NCBI GenBank assembly: GCA_021234155.1
Contig: JAJEKV010000045.1
Span: forward strand, 9,597,105-9,661,104
Length of the DNA: 64,000 nucleotides
Direction: 5' to 3'
Source of the DNA: Isoetes taiwanensis
Taxonomy: Eukaryota > Streptophyta > Lycopodiopsida > Isoetales > Isoetaceae
Part shown: positions 44,215 through 55,590 of the stretch, in pieces
How the letters are laid out: every line of letters begins with the position of its first letter
Position numbering within the stretch: the stretch's first letter is position 1
Translations under genes and position numbers: made by a program
The notes under the pieces: generated by a model
Told to the model about the DNA's origin: nothing
The model's database searches: none
The model's input: the letters and a program-made list of their open reading frames with translations, nothing else

Positions 44215-44632
44215 CAACAAACTTATTACTGTCCGGGTTAAAAAAAACCCCGTCCCGAAGGGTTTTCGAGGGAAAAACCGTGGCAGTAATAAGAATGCTG
44301 TCAAACTGTACAAGTATACATCAATGTTTATATACATGTCAAGTGTGTGCCCGAGGACATAGCTGATCTCGCATGTCCATAACCTCCTGAAGATATGATC
44401 CCAGCACCCGTACAGATGCTGTGCTCAATGTCACATGTAACGGCTGGCCAGGCCTGACCAACTCAGCATATCGTGTCCGAATTTGATCATATGCTAGGCA
44501 ACTTTGAAGGGTATGAGATTCATCCTCAATGACTCCCATTTGGCAGCATTGACAGAGCCTGTCCTGGCGTGGCTCACCAATCCATCTGCCTGTCTCAATT
44601 CGAAGATGATGTGCCCCTGTGCGAATGGACAA
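44215..44632 (-). mobile_element. 5'-truncated LINE fragment inserted in the copia element
   Basis: A minus-strand frame of 97 codons encodes RTGAHHLRIETGRW and the zinc-binding arrangement CQCCQMGVIEDESHTLQSC, the C-terminal Cys/His motif found after reverse transcriptase in many LINEs. On the plus strand the LINE interrupts the copia frame between integrase and reverse transcriptase. The 3' end on the minus strand holds a T-run flanked by short inverted repeats (CTGCCACGG... and ...CAGTAATAAG). No target duplication was identified. Confidence 0.7.
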
Positions 44633-44703
44633 TGATAATGATATTAGAGATAATAATGAAGAAGTAACAAGAAAGAAGAAGAATTTGGAAGTTGAAAAAT
44701 TGA

Positions 44704-45476
44704 ATGAAGGACATTCATAAATTTGGGAGGACCGGAAGATTGCAGAAAGAAAGAATAGATGTAAATGAAATTATGGCAATCCTAGAACCTGAAATTCCTA
44801 AAAGTTATGCTCAAGCAATTAATGGAGAGAACTCAGAAAGCTGGAAAATAGCTATGGAAGAGGAAATGAAATCATTTGCAAGGACTGGAACTTTTGATCT
44901 GGTTGAAAAACATCAAAACAGAAATATTGTAGGCAATAAATGGGTATACAAAGTTAAGATTGGTAATGATGGAGAGAGGAAATTCAAGGCAAGGCTAGTT
45001 GCACAGGGTTATCTCAGAAAAAGGAGATTGACTATGATGAAACATTCTCTCCCATTGTAAAACTAACCAGTCTAAGAATACTTCTTGCCTTTGCCAATGC
45101 ATTAGATCTCGAAATTCATCATATGGATGTGAATACTTCCTTTTTGAATGCTAATTTGAATGAAGAGATATATATGCAGCAAGCACCAGGATTTGAGATT
45201 GAAAAAGATATGGTATGGAAGCTTAGAAAAGCTGTGTATGGTCTAAAACAATCACCTAGACAATGGTACTTGTGCATTGATAGTTTTCTTAAAGAGCAAG
45301 GTTTCATAAAACTAGTAAATGATGGTAATTTGTATGTTTATAGAGAGAATAATCTGTTTTGCATTATTGCATTATATGTGGATGACAATATAATGGTGGC
45401 TAATGATGTTAAGATGCTGAAGCATTGTAAAGAAGTCTTGAGTAGCAGATTCAAAATGTCAGACTTAGGACCTTAA
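44704..45476 (+). pseudogene. Copia reverse transcriptase part
   Basis: Starts with SYAQAINGENSESWKIAMEE and WVYKVKIGNDGERKFKARLV. After a one-base break near 45030 it continues with DVNTSFLNANLNEEIYMQQA and the catalytic YVDDNIMV. The two halves are in different frames. Family order and motifs are those of Ty1/copia. Confidence 0.85.
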
Positions 45477-45482
45477 AAAAAA

Positions 45483-46290
45483 TTCCTTGGTATTGAGGTA
45501 CATCGAGATCGAGAGCTCAAGAGAATAACATTGACTCAAAGTGAAAACATTCAGAATATGCTCAAAAAGTTTCGTATGATAACTTGCAATAGTGTGAAGT
45601 CTCCACTAGTAACAGGACAGAAGTTGTCTTCTGATTTAACTCCCAAAACAGAAACTGAAATAGAAGAAATGAAGAATTATCTATACAGAGAACTTCTAGG
45701 TTGTTTTCTGTATGTGGCAAACTGTAGCAGACCTGACATTGCCTTCAATGTTAACTTGTTACGCAGATTTTGTAATAATCCAGGTAAGGCACATTGGCTT
45801 GCAGCCAAACGAGTACTAAGGTTCTTGAAGGGAACTCAAGATGAAGGGCTAACATTTTCAAACAAAGATCTTACATTGACTGCATACTCAGATGTAGATT
45901 GGGAAGGAAATCTGGACTCAAAAGAATCAACTTCAGGGTACATTTTGCAAGTTGGAGGCTGTACCATATCATGGAGAAGCAAAAAGTAGGGTTGTATTGC
46001 CATGTCCACTGCAGAAGTAGAATATAATGCTGCCTCTCTAGCTGTAAGGGAAGTTGCATGGGTAAGAAGAATGATGAATAAACTAGGAGCTGTTCAAAAT
46101 GGGCCTACTGTTTTATTCACTGACAGTTTAAGTTGATTAGCAATAACGGGAAACCCTGTGTTGCATGAACGTACAAAGCATATAGAACTACATGTTTATT
46201 TTACCAGAGATCTAGTTGGAAAGGGAGTAATTACAGTTGAATATATTAGTATTGAAGAATAGATGGTAGGTATATTGACAAAGTCACTTT
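45483..46290 (+). pseudogene. Copia RNase H part
   Basis: Contains GCFLYVANCSRPDIAFNVNL, LTAYSDVDWEGNLDSKESTS and STAEVEYNAASLAVREVAWV, separated by at least three stop codons. The last recognisable residues are VGILTKSL, the usual copia C-terminus. Confidence 0.8.
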
Positions 46291-46300
46291 GGCTATAGCA

Positions 46301-47641
46301 TTTTTCTTCTTTCTAGAAGATTTTCTTTAACTAGCTCTCCAAGAAACATTCCTGCTACTAGCTAAAAATTGCAAATAACTGAGAAGTTGGCATTGAGAGA
46401 GCATGAAACCAAGTGGAACTGAATCTTGAGAATTACCGGTGGTATATGCCAAATCATCTGGTTAGTTTTTTTATTTAGCTTGCGGTGATGATCGATTTGC
46501 ACAATGCTTATTCTTTCGGTAGATCTTCATGTTATCATCCAGGGTTTTTTTTTGTCCTTTTCACATATAAAGCTTCTATAGGATTTTAGTTTTGCTTGTT
46601 TAATATTATGTAATCTTTGTCTGTACATGTGCTTGTTGTCCTTGAGCAAGAAAGCTCTTTGAAATATTTGGGCCTATTTCATGCAATAGATCTGAGAGCT
46701 ACTCTGAATTTGCAAAGGGAAACTCTGGAGCTTTGAAGCATGGAATTGAGAGTCTTGAAGGGACGCTGAAAACGATAACATGGTCTCTTATTTATGTGAT
46801 AACACACCCTACCTTGCATGGAATGGAAAGGATGAATGACTTGATTGCACTTTTAAGTAGCACAGTTTTCCACTCTTTGTCCTCTTGTATACCCATGATG
46901 CCTCTGCACAAAATTGAGAACCTTGTTTCTGCCCATCAGATATTGGCTTGTTTTGAATTGAATCGAATTTTATCATCCAAGGAGAGGGCAACCCATGGGG
47001 TGACATCACTTTTTGTTAAATAAGTATTAAATTTTTGTAAATCTTGTGACATCACTTTGTTAATTAAATAAATTTTTGTAAATCTTGTTATGAACGGACG
47101 ACATGCTCCACGTAAGATGCCACAGTGGCAGAATAATTTAAATGCCAAACTGGAAAACAGCCGTTAGCACGCCAGTTACTTACTACAGTTGCTGTGTTTT
47201 TTATGATTTACTGAGCAGAGTGATTCTCTTTTCAAACATAGAGGCTGCTGGCCTCCAAGGCTAATCTATGGCGCCATGCTAAGCTTAGCTATGGCGATCT
47301 GGTTCGCCATAGCCGTTGGGCAGTTGAGCTCTGGCCTAATCAGTTTGATTATTTTGCTAAGCTACAGCTAATCAGCCTTCTTCCAGTTTGAAACGTTAAA
47401 AAGAGAATTGGTCCAACTATTGTCTCTTTCCTTCAGGTTTCTTGGGCATTTTGGGCTTTGCCCCTTCTTTCTAGCTGTTAATCCGGAAGATCGAAGCTTC
47501 TTTCGCACCTAACGCGTCTGCGGGGGGGCTTGGTCTTTTTTGCCATGCATGCCCTCCGGTACTTTGCGATCTGGTCGGAAGGAGTTCCGGCAGTATTTTG
47601 ACCTCTAGAATTGTTGTTTGGGGAAGGAATGCTTTTATGTC
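46301..47641. other. Intergenic, presumed formin promoter side
   Basis: No supported gene. Bases 47291-47314 form a hairpin with CTATGGCGA and TCGCCATAG arms. Several GCTATGGCG motifs cluster around 47270-47320. Confidence 0.4.
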
Positions 47642-50600
47642 ATGGGATATCATATTGCAGCCAGATTCCAGGGTTTTGTAGCTATATTGATATTGTTGAT
47701 TGAGTTCTCATCCGTGATCGCATTAAGACAAATCTTGGAGAATCAGAATGTTCCCGTTGGGAAATCCCATTTAAATGAACCGGGCTCACATGGGAGGTTC
47801 AAAAAATCCACTGAAGAATCCTCTGCAGTACTCGCGGAAGGGCTTACTAAAAAGGTATGTTTTATGAGGCTATTTAGAATTGTTCAACTTGAAATACAAG
47901 GAGCGCATGATTGTAATGTGGATTCTTTTTGTCTTTATAGTCTTTTAAGAAGCATTAATTTGTAGTTTCATAAAAAATCCTTAGTGGATACATTCTTGGG
48001 GATGACAGGAAATCTTTGAAAATGCGCTTTTGTGGAGCGATGAGGAGTCAGATGATGAAGTGAGAGATGTTTATACGTATAGGGCTTATCAATATGAGCT
48101 TGCACATGGAGTAGCAGGAAGCCATCTGGAGGATTTGGCTGTAACAGAAGACAATCAAGTAAGAAGAAGCCTTGTGTCTTCTGTGCATAACCACTTAGCA
48201 TCATCAAATCTACCAAGCCTCCAGGCTAGACTTCTACGTATTATGCTATCATTTCATATTCCTAGTATACCTAGCTTTCGTGGGTCTCCAACGTCAGAAT
48301 CTCCATCTCCTGCACCAAGTCCTGCTTCTGCTTTTGCAGCTGCACCTGCATCTGCACCTGCACCTGTTCCCCCATCTCCAGTTCCACCCGCATCCACATC
48401 GCCACCTTCATCGCCGCCTACAACCCCCATTTCAAGTTCTAGTCCTCTAGGCTCACCTGCTCCAGTCTACTCTGCTAATTCAAATGGCTCCCCTAGCTCT
48501 TCTCATTTGACTGCAGTAGCAATTGCTGTCCCTGTAACAGCAATTGTGACCCTAAGTGTGGCAGGTTTAATACTTTACCTTTATTGGAAATGTTGTGCCA
48601 TAAAACCAATCACAATAGATGGCATCAGGGACGATAAACCTCTGTTGGTGGCAAAGATTACAAGTCAAACAAATGGTGCACAGGGAGAAGTGACAACACA
48701 GGTCCATAATGTTGCCATTTATCCTGGACCTAAGATAGAAAAGTTGTCTGATACACCTGGTTCTAATGCAAAAATGAAAACTAAGCCTTCTTACTTCTTG
48801 CCTGCTACTGTTGCCAATTATTCTTCTGAAGGAGATTCTCTCTCACATGTTGAATCCAATAAGAAAGCTTCTTCAAATATTAAAGCCACAGCTTTTGCAG
48901 ATGGTCTAGCTCGATTAGAAGTGAATGATTTAGAACAGTGTTCTCCAAAGCACTACCTTTCACCTCCGCGTGCTTTAATGCAGCATCCATCTTCATCTCT
49001 ACCTGCTCCACCAAGCCAAGCTCCACCTCCTCCTCCACCTCCACCTCCTCCTCCAACCCCACCTCCACCTCCACCACCTCCAGCTTCCCAAGTTCGACCC
49101 CCACCTCCACCTCCTCCACCTCCACCTTTGCAAGCTCAAGCAGCGCCTCCTAGAGCTCCAGCCCCTCCTCCTCCACCTCCTCTACCTCATGGGCGAGGTC
49201 CACCCCCACCTCCACCTCTACCTCATGGGCGAGGTCCACCCCCACCTCCTTTACCTGTTGGTAAAGGGAACCCAGCAGCTCCACCCCCACCACCTTTAAG
49301 ACCACCATCTGCACCACCCCCTCCAGGGGCACGAGGGAAAGTGCCACCAGCACCATTGCATGGACAAAGTTCAAAGCCAGGTGCTGAAACTGCAGACTTG
49401 AAAGGGCCAAAACTCAAGCCTCTATTCTGGGATAAAGTGAATCGGGAAAATATTGAACATTCAATGGTTTGGGACAATCTCCGAAGTACCAGCAGCTCGT
49501 TTCAGTAAGTGACAAAACTTGTTTCACTTTTCTTATGTCGATTTCCTTGTACGTACTTCGTTAGAGGTAAATAAAATGACAGTACCTGCTTGGTTTTCTC
49601 GAATTAGTTGCATAGACAGCAGTGCCTCCTTTGTTTATATATGTATAATTCATGGCGTAAAGTAGTATGTAAAATTTTTTAAATGTGTTTATATTTCAGG
49701 CTAGATGAGGAAATGATGGCAGAACTTTTTGGAATAGCGCCAGCAGCAGCACCACCTAATAAACCAGCTCCAGCAGCAGTAAAGCAGCAAGTTATGGATT
49801 CAAGAAGAGCCCAGAATATAGCCATTCAGATACGTGCCTTGGCCTTAACAAAAGCGGAAATTCAGGAAGCTTTATTAGAAGGTGGGTATTGTCTATTCCA
49901 GCTTTCCATTCTCAATATGTTGCAACATTCATATTTTATGGTGAACTTTATTTTGAAGATTTTATAAGTAAATGAGACAGATATTAAAGCATTAAACTGG
50001 AGGTTCTACTCTAGCCTTGTGGGTGGTGTAGAAACTTAGCATTTTTGCTTTCTTATGGGCTTGACTTCCATGTATTTTGTGGTTAAAAATGTGTTATTAA
50101 CTGCAGGTACTGGCCTTAATAGTGAAGCTCTAGAAGCACTAGTTAAAATGGCTCCAACAGAAGAGGAGGAGAGGAAGCTTATGTGCTACAAAGGAAGGGC
50201 CCATGAACTTGGGCAAGCAGAGCAGTTCCTACTTTCTATTCTGGAAATTCCATCTGCTTTCCGTCGCCTTAGAGACCTACGGTACCGAGCTTCTTTTAGT
50301 GAGGAAATACACCAAATTAAGAATTCCTTGGCCATAATCAAGGTTAGTTGTGAGATTTGTTTCTAAGCATGTAATATAAGGCTGAATAAAACATGCATTT
50401 GCTGTGCTCTTTACAGGTGGCATGTATTGAATTAAGAGGCAGCCGATCTTTCAAGAAACTATTACAAGCAGTTCTCAAAACTGGTAACAGGATGAACATG
50501 GGTACCTTTCGTGGTGGTGCTGAAGCATTCAAGCTGAATGCTCTTCTGAAGCTTGGAGATGTAAAGAGCAAAGATGGAAAATTTACTTTACTTCATTTTG

Positions 50601-51115
50601 TTGTTCAAGAAATTGTTAGAGCAGAATGTGTACGTGTAGGTAAGTTGGCAGAGCCAAGCTCTCCTGCTGGAAAGGAGCCGTCGAAAAGTGTGCCAGATGA
50701 GCTAAAGCACCTTGGTGCGCAAGTGATATCTGATATGACTTCAGAGCTTGCGAGTGTTCAGAAGGCAGCAGGCTTGGACTGTGATGCACTAAAATCATCT
50801 GTGACTCAACTTCTCAGTGGCTTTAAAAAGCTAAAGGATGATGCAGAAACACATTCCCATTCAAAAGCAAAGTCTGCCTTCAGTGATGAAGACACATTTT
50901 ACGAGTCCATGATGCAGTTTGTAGAGAGTGAGGAAGAAAATGTTGAAAGCGTTGGAGGTGATATGCAAACCGTTTTGGCAGCCGTTAACAAACTCAATAT
51001 CTATTTCAATGGCAGTGCTCCCAGGGATGACGCAGCTTCATTTCAAATCTTTGGGACTGTTAAAGAATTCCTTGTCATGCTTGAGAAGGCATATAAAGAT
51101 TTTTTAAAGAGTTGA
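47642..51115 (+). CDS. Class I formin (signal peptide, TM, FH1, FH2), 5 exons
   Basis: Actin nucleator and elongator anchored at the plasma membrane. Exons 47642-47854, 48009-49504, 49700-49881, 50107-50342 and 50417-51115 join in phase to 942 codons with GT-AG introns. Order: a signal peptide (residues about 10-32, FVAILILLIEFSSVIALR), an extracellular Ser/Pro/Ala-rich part, a transmembrane helix at about 236-262 (AVPVTAIVTLSVAGLILYLY), a cytosolic linker, an FH1 domain of long polyproline runs at about 388-521, and an FH2 domain from KLKPLFWDKVN to the end. FH2 landmarks include LKTGNRMNMGTFRGGAEAFK and LLHFVVQEIVRAE. All are intact, and the gene ends shortly after FH2, as in plant class I formins. 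The start ATG is chosen for the signal peptide; an in-frame upstream ATG is absent. FH1 antisense open frames are shadows. Confidence 0.93.
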
Positions 51116-52511
51116 CATTGCATTCATCAGGAAATAAGTTTGATCCTGCAGTGGTTACTCTACCAATATAGACGTCTGAGCTAATTGTAAGAGTGCTGCT
51201 GCTTGCTGGTTCTCTAGCATTGGATAACTGGCAAGTTGTATCTACCCATTGTACCATAGTTCAAGGAAAAAGTATTCACGACAATTTGTGGCCAGTTGTT
51301 TTTATATTGTAAATAGAATTCATCATACAGATTCGTGGTCTGTTTTGAGTTGGGAAGCTGGTCTTATATTTAGTCGCCTGCTGCGATGACTTGAAATGCA
51401 GGTGGCAGGTATCTATGCTGCCCTAAATTTTGTATTTAATTCAAATGTCATGCTTTTAGTGATGGTTAGATATTGAGCATAGTGTCCTTTTGTTTAAATT
51501 ACATGAAGATGAATATATATGAAATGTATCTTGGACAATAGCAACATATCTTGACTTGGTAATTTCTTGCAGCATGCTAATGTTAACTTACTAGATATTT
51601 TGCAGACTAAGAGTAAGGCACAAAGTACTGAGGTTTAGCTTCCTAGCATTTCTAGATATTTAGTCTTAGTGATTACTCAAGGCATAAAGCACTGAAGGTT
51701 AGCTTCCTAGCATTTCTAGATATCTAATCTTAGTGATTACTCATTGTATTACTCATCGTATTACCTATTACATGCGATAGAACTCCTCCTAGAAGAAAAC
51801 TATCTTTAGCGATTACTATATAAGTTTTTTTAACTTGCCTTGGACAAAGGGGGTGAGATGCCGAAGTTATCACATATATAGATGTAACTAGCATTACTTG
51901 TGCTGCCAAACTTGCTAGAATCTTGTCCCACACTATTTGGTTTTGGGTTAAACTCCAATAACCATGTTCCAATAATTAGGGATAAGAGATAGTCCCCCAA
52001 AAGGACAAAAAAAAGTAAAAATTACAAAATGTGCATATCTCGTAGTTGTAAGCACGAAAAGATGCCCCCCCCAAACATTAGCATAAAGCACTATGTACTC
52101 CCTCGAAACATCGAAACACGAACATGAAGCATTATCTACTTATTCCAGTATAGGAGATTAAATAATTTGAAGATACTGAATCCAAATGTGGTCCCTCACT
52201 ACGAGCACATGAGAAACTGCCATAGAAAAAGTGGAGTCTACGACATTCCCAAGTTGTCCACAGGAGCCAACCAGACTCAAAATAAAATGCCTTCTGCCTA
52301 ACTGGAGCCTGTGCGAGGAGATAGTTCCTCATTCAAGGAATAATATTTGCACAATAAAAAACTGTATGTTTGTAACTTATGATTGTTGAAGGTTTTATGC
52401 TGTATTTATATGAAAAGACGCAGAATGCTGATGTTGGCATCATGGGTTTTTCAGCCGTTGGTAGCCGGATAGGACGCAGATGGCGACTAGGGATCGTGAT
52501 TCCACTTTGGG
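51116..52511. other. 3' flank of the formin gene with a tandem repeat
   Basis: Holds the formin 3' untranslated region and a 64-bp tandem duplication at 51617-51744 containing TTCCTAGCATTTCTAGATAT. No other supported gene. Confidence 0.5.
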
Positions 52512-54349
52512 TCTGCACCATAGCTACCCGGAACGGGAACGGGAACTCGGACCCAAAATTAAAAACGGGAACGGGAACGGATAGAACGGGAACGTCCAAC
52601 CTTCGAATTTTTTAAAAATTCAAACGGTTTTGGAGTTCCCTTTGCATGTAGATCATCATAGAACACTTAGAATAGAAAAAAGGGAAATACATAGTGATGT
52701 GTGAACGTAAAAGGTAAAACCACTATTTGACTTCCATCAAGAGTTTGGAAACAACAATTTTAAGTAAATAGATAAGCTTCTAGTATCATTATCTAAAACA
52801 TAATAACATATGTAGTAGAAAACACATAACTAGAACTAGAATATAGTAATATAGTAACTATTCCAACTAGTTCAAGGGTTCCATTTCCTTTTGATTCAAA
52901 ATATCGTTTCACTTTCTTCACCCTACAAAAGAAAACAACAAATTCAATTTTAAGTTCAGATCACCACCAATAAAAATTAAGGAATAGATAAAAAAAGAAA
53001 GTTTACCTTTATCCATTAAGTTCTTCGACAACTTCTAGAATCTCGCAAAGGTCTTCTTCCTCATCTGCTTCCTCGTCTTCATGCACACAGATGAATGTAC
53101 AAAGAAATGTAGGCCATGAGTGATATTTTGGCATCATTAGCAAGAGTGATTATGATAGATATGGATATTCTTTTTACTTCAATACTAACTATACATGTTA
53201 CAGCCTACAGGTGCAGCAGTTAGAATACAAGAACATGTGGACATCTATTCTGGGCAGAATACTTTATGTCCCATGTTCTAGAAATGTTGCCTTTTCTATT
53301 GTAGAAATAGATACAGATTCATGATCTGCATTGATTCTAATAGATAGTCAGATCAGATTAAGTTTACATCTCAATCTTGAGGTTAATTTGACTGTGTACA
53401 GATGAAAATATAAGTTGTAGGTTGTAAATACACACCTGCAGCTGAAATCTTTCTGCTTGTTGCCAACTTAAAATGTCTGAGAAGTTAATGCGACAGAGCT
53501 AGGGGAACTCTGACAGTTGAACAGTTCCTCTAATATGTTGTAATGATGCCAACATATTATTCAGAATAAGTCGCGCAGTACTATGCCATGAGCTGTATAA
53601 CAAATGAGTTCCGTTAGCTTCTCTAATGATTCAGCTACAATAATTATCAGTAGATTTTTTATGGGATGCTCTTTGTGCAAACGTAAACTCTGAAGAATCG
53701 ATCAAATACATTTGATTTGAGATATTATGTTGACAGATAAAAGGAATGAACTTACCTTCAGATTTGGGCAGATTCGTTTGTTGGGCTCCTCCTCACCAAT
53801 CCGACAGCATGGTAGAGCTTGGCTGGCTTGGCTTCAATCCGACAGTAGAGCTGCAGAGCAATGAGATGAGTTGAATCCGATAGCAGAGCTTGATAGCAGA
53901 CCTTATAATAGAGCTGATAGCAGTACTTCCGATGAGATGCTTGATAGCAGAGCTGCAGAGCAATGAGATGAGTTCAACTTGAACTTTCGATAAGATCCGG
54001 CTTCATTCAAGACTTCCATCCAGCAGACATCACAGCAGCAGATCGATCAGGCGGTCGACAGGCGCCAAAAAGAAGCCACGAAAAGGGGGAAAAAGAAGCT
54101 TTTCTTTGTATTTGACTTTTTTTTTTTTTTTTTTGGTTGTTGCTTTGTAATTAAATCAATTTAATGGTTAATTAAATTTGCTACCGGGAACTCAAGTTTC
54201 CATCTATGGGAACTTTGTCCGGAACGTAGTTCCCGGTAGCAGACGTTATGGGAACTTGGCTAAGAGTTCCCGGAACTCTGGATCCTCGGGAACGGAGTTG
54301 GGAACGGGAACCAAGTTCGGAACTTGGTTCCCGGTAGCTATGGTCTGCA
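52512..54349. mobile_element. Non-coding TIR transposon, 1.83 kb, with 6-bp target duplication
   Basis: The element 52518-54343 starts CCATAGCTACCCGGAACGGG and ends with the inverse GGTAGCTATGG. TCTGCA flanks it on both sides (52512-52517 and 54344-54349) as a target-site duplication. Both ends carry clusters of GGGAAC, typical of subterminal repeats. No transposase coding was seen. The layout recalls non-autonomous hAT elements, but hAT normally makes 8-bp duplications, so the superfamily is open. Confidence 0.7.
53850..53976. repeat. Short direct repeat inside the TIR element
   Basis: AGAGCTGCAGAGCAATGAGA followed by TGAGTT occurs near 53847 and again near 53949, embedded in GATAGCAGAGCTT-like variants. 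Confidence 0.6.
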
Positions 54350-54469
54350 CAGGTGTCTAGGGCATGTGGATGTGATGTGGAGACGGTTTTGTTTGCTTCA
54401 TCTTGAAGGAAGGCACATAGATGAGCGGTTTGTTACCGTGGTTTTGTTTTGTTGCTTTTGTTTTCCATC

Positions 54470-55590
54470 ATGTCGATGAAGAGAGCAGCGAGAAAGGGCA
54501 AGGCTCCCGCTGCCCATGTGCTCGTCTCTGCTGTGGGTTCCATGCCTGTTGATTCTAGCTCTGCACAGACTCATAATTCCTCTGCCATGTCCAATTTTGC
54601 AATGAACTAGAAGGCAATTGATGTCTTTGTGATACTAGGACTGTCAGGGCACGATGTCCCGCTTAGTTTCTTTGATGCCCTTTTATCATTCTGTGATAGA
54701 AGATGTGTGGCTAGTGTGGTTGCCCCGGAGAGGGGACCTTCTGCAGATCACCTTCATGTCCAAGCTATGCTGAGAGCACGCTATAAGACACCAAAAGCCG
54801 TGAATGAGGCTATTAAGAGGGATTTCAATTGGCCTTCCAAACCAAGTGTTGTGTTAGTCTGCAAAGTCCTCAAGAATAACAGGCTACAATGTTTTGAGTG
54901 TATGGTGGGGTATTGTATGAAGAAGAAGAAGAAGAAGAAGAAGAAGAGATTTTAACGTCACGCCACAAGGCAGCGTCCTATCGGACATGTGACACTTTAC
55001 AACACACCCAGATGGGTCCTGCCCCCACCACTTTACATTGCTGAAGTGGGTCCTTCCCCCACGAACTTTACATTGCATGGCCACTTTCACAACGAGGCGT
55101 TGAACCCGTGCACTACTCTTGCCATCTCCATAATATATCTGAATCCATAATTGAAAAGGCAAAGGATCTCTATCTAAGATGGGGTGCTGGGGACATAAGA
55201 GGTTTGTGTGCGTTGGACAACATGAACCTATTGAATAAGACCGCTCTTATTTTACCACGGTGGCCGTAGACTCACTCCTAGCTTGACATTTACTATTTGC
55301 AGGATGCTCAATAGTAGGAAGTACACTTTGAGCAGTAGCAAGGTTATTCCTTCCAATAGTGCTCATGTGAATGAGCACAGAGTATGTGCTGCCTGGAAGG
55401 TTCTCGTGAACCCCGCCCACTGCATGCCATCTGATGTCAGGACTATCCTGTTTGGTTTGCCATGTGGCTTTGGAACGGAATGATCCTGGGCGCCGGCGGT
55501 ACTGGGATGATTCCGTGCCACCGATGAGCTGGATTGTAACGATGAGGATCTTTGTGATCTATCCTTCAGCCCTAAACTAGAACTCCCAGA
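54470..55590 (+). pseudogene. HUH-endonuclease Rep of Replitron type, broken
   Basis: Starts MSMKRAARKGKAPAA at 54470. The HUH motif lies in APERGPSADHLHVQAMLRAR. The putative catalytic Tyr lies in CFECMVGYCMK. After an insertion the Rep continues with LYLRWGAGDIRGLCALDNMN (55157 on) and, one frame later, LNSRKYTLSSSKV and HCMPSDVRTILFG. This order (ERG...HLHxQ, MxGYCMK, GAGDxK, LRSGxY, DVxxIxFG) is that of the Rep proteins of Replitrons, a group of eukaryotic transposons that use a single-strand HUH nuclease. Breaks: a TAG at 54608 where the family has Trp, a SINE inserted after the Tyr motif, and a frameshift near 55280. The element ends were not identified. A Helitron origin is less likely, because no helicase is present and the motif order differs. 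Confidence 0.7.
54918..55135 (-). mobile_element. SINE-like insertion with (TTC)n tail
   Basis: On the minus strand an A-box-like TGGCAAGAGTAGTG is followed by a perfect B-box GGTTCAACGCC, then about 150 bp of unique body, ending in CTTCTTCTTC repeats (54918-54946). This is the layout of a tRNA-derived SINE with a simple-repeat tail. It interrupts the Rep coding sequence. A target duplication is not clear. Confidence 0.55.

Larger units (their letters stand above)
41754..46300 (+). mobile_element. Ty1/copia LTR retrotransposon, decayed
   Basis: Primer-binding site TGGTATCAGAGC (41754-41765) is followed by gag, protease, integrase, reverse transcriptase and RNase H in copia order on the plus strand. 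Stops and frameshifts occur in all parts, and a LINE fragment splits the region after integrase. No right LTR is visible, so the 3' end is lost or diverged. It starts directly to the right of the 13.6-kb TIR segment. Confidence 0.9.

Noticed and set aside
48880-49477. Several long minus-strand and alternate-frame open frames over the formin gene
   Set aside because: They are shadows of the polyproline FH1 coding sequence, whose low complexity keeps other frames open.
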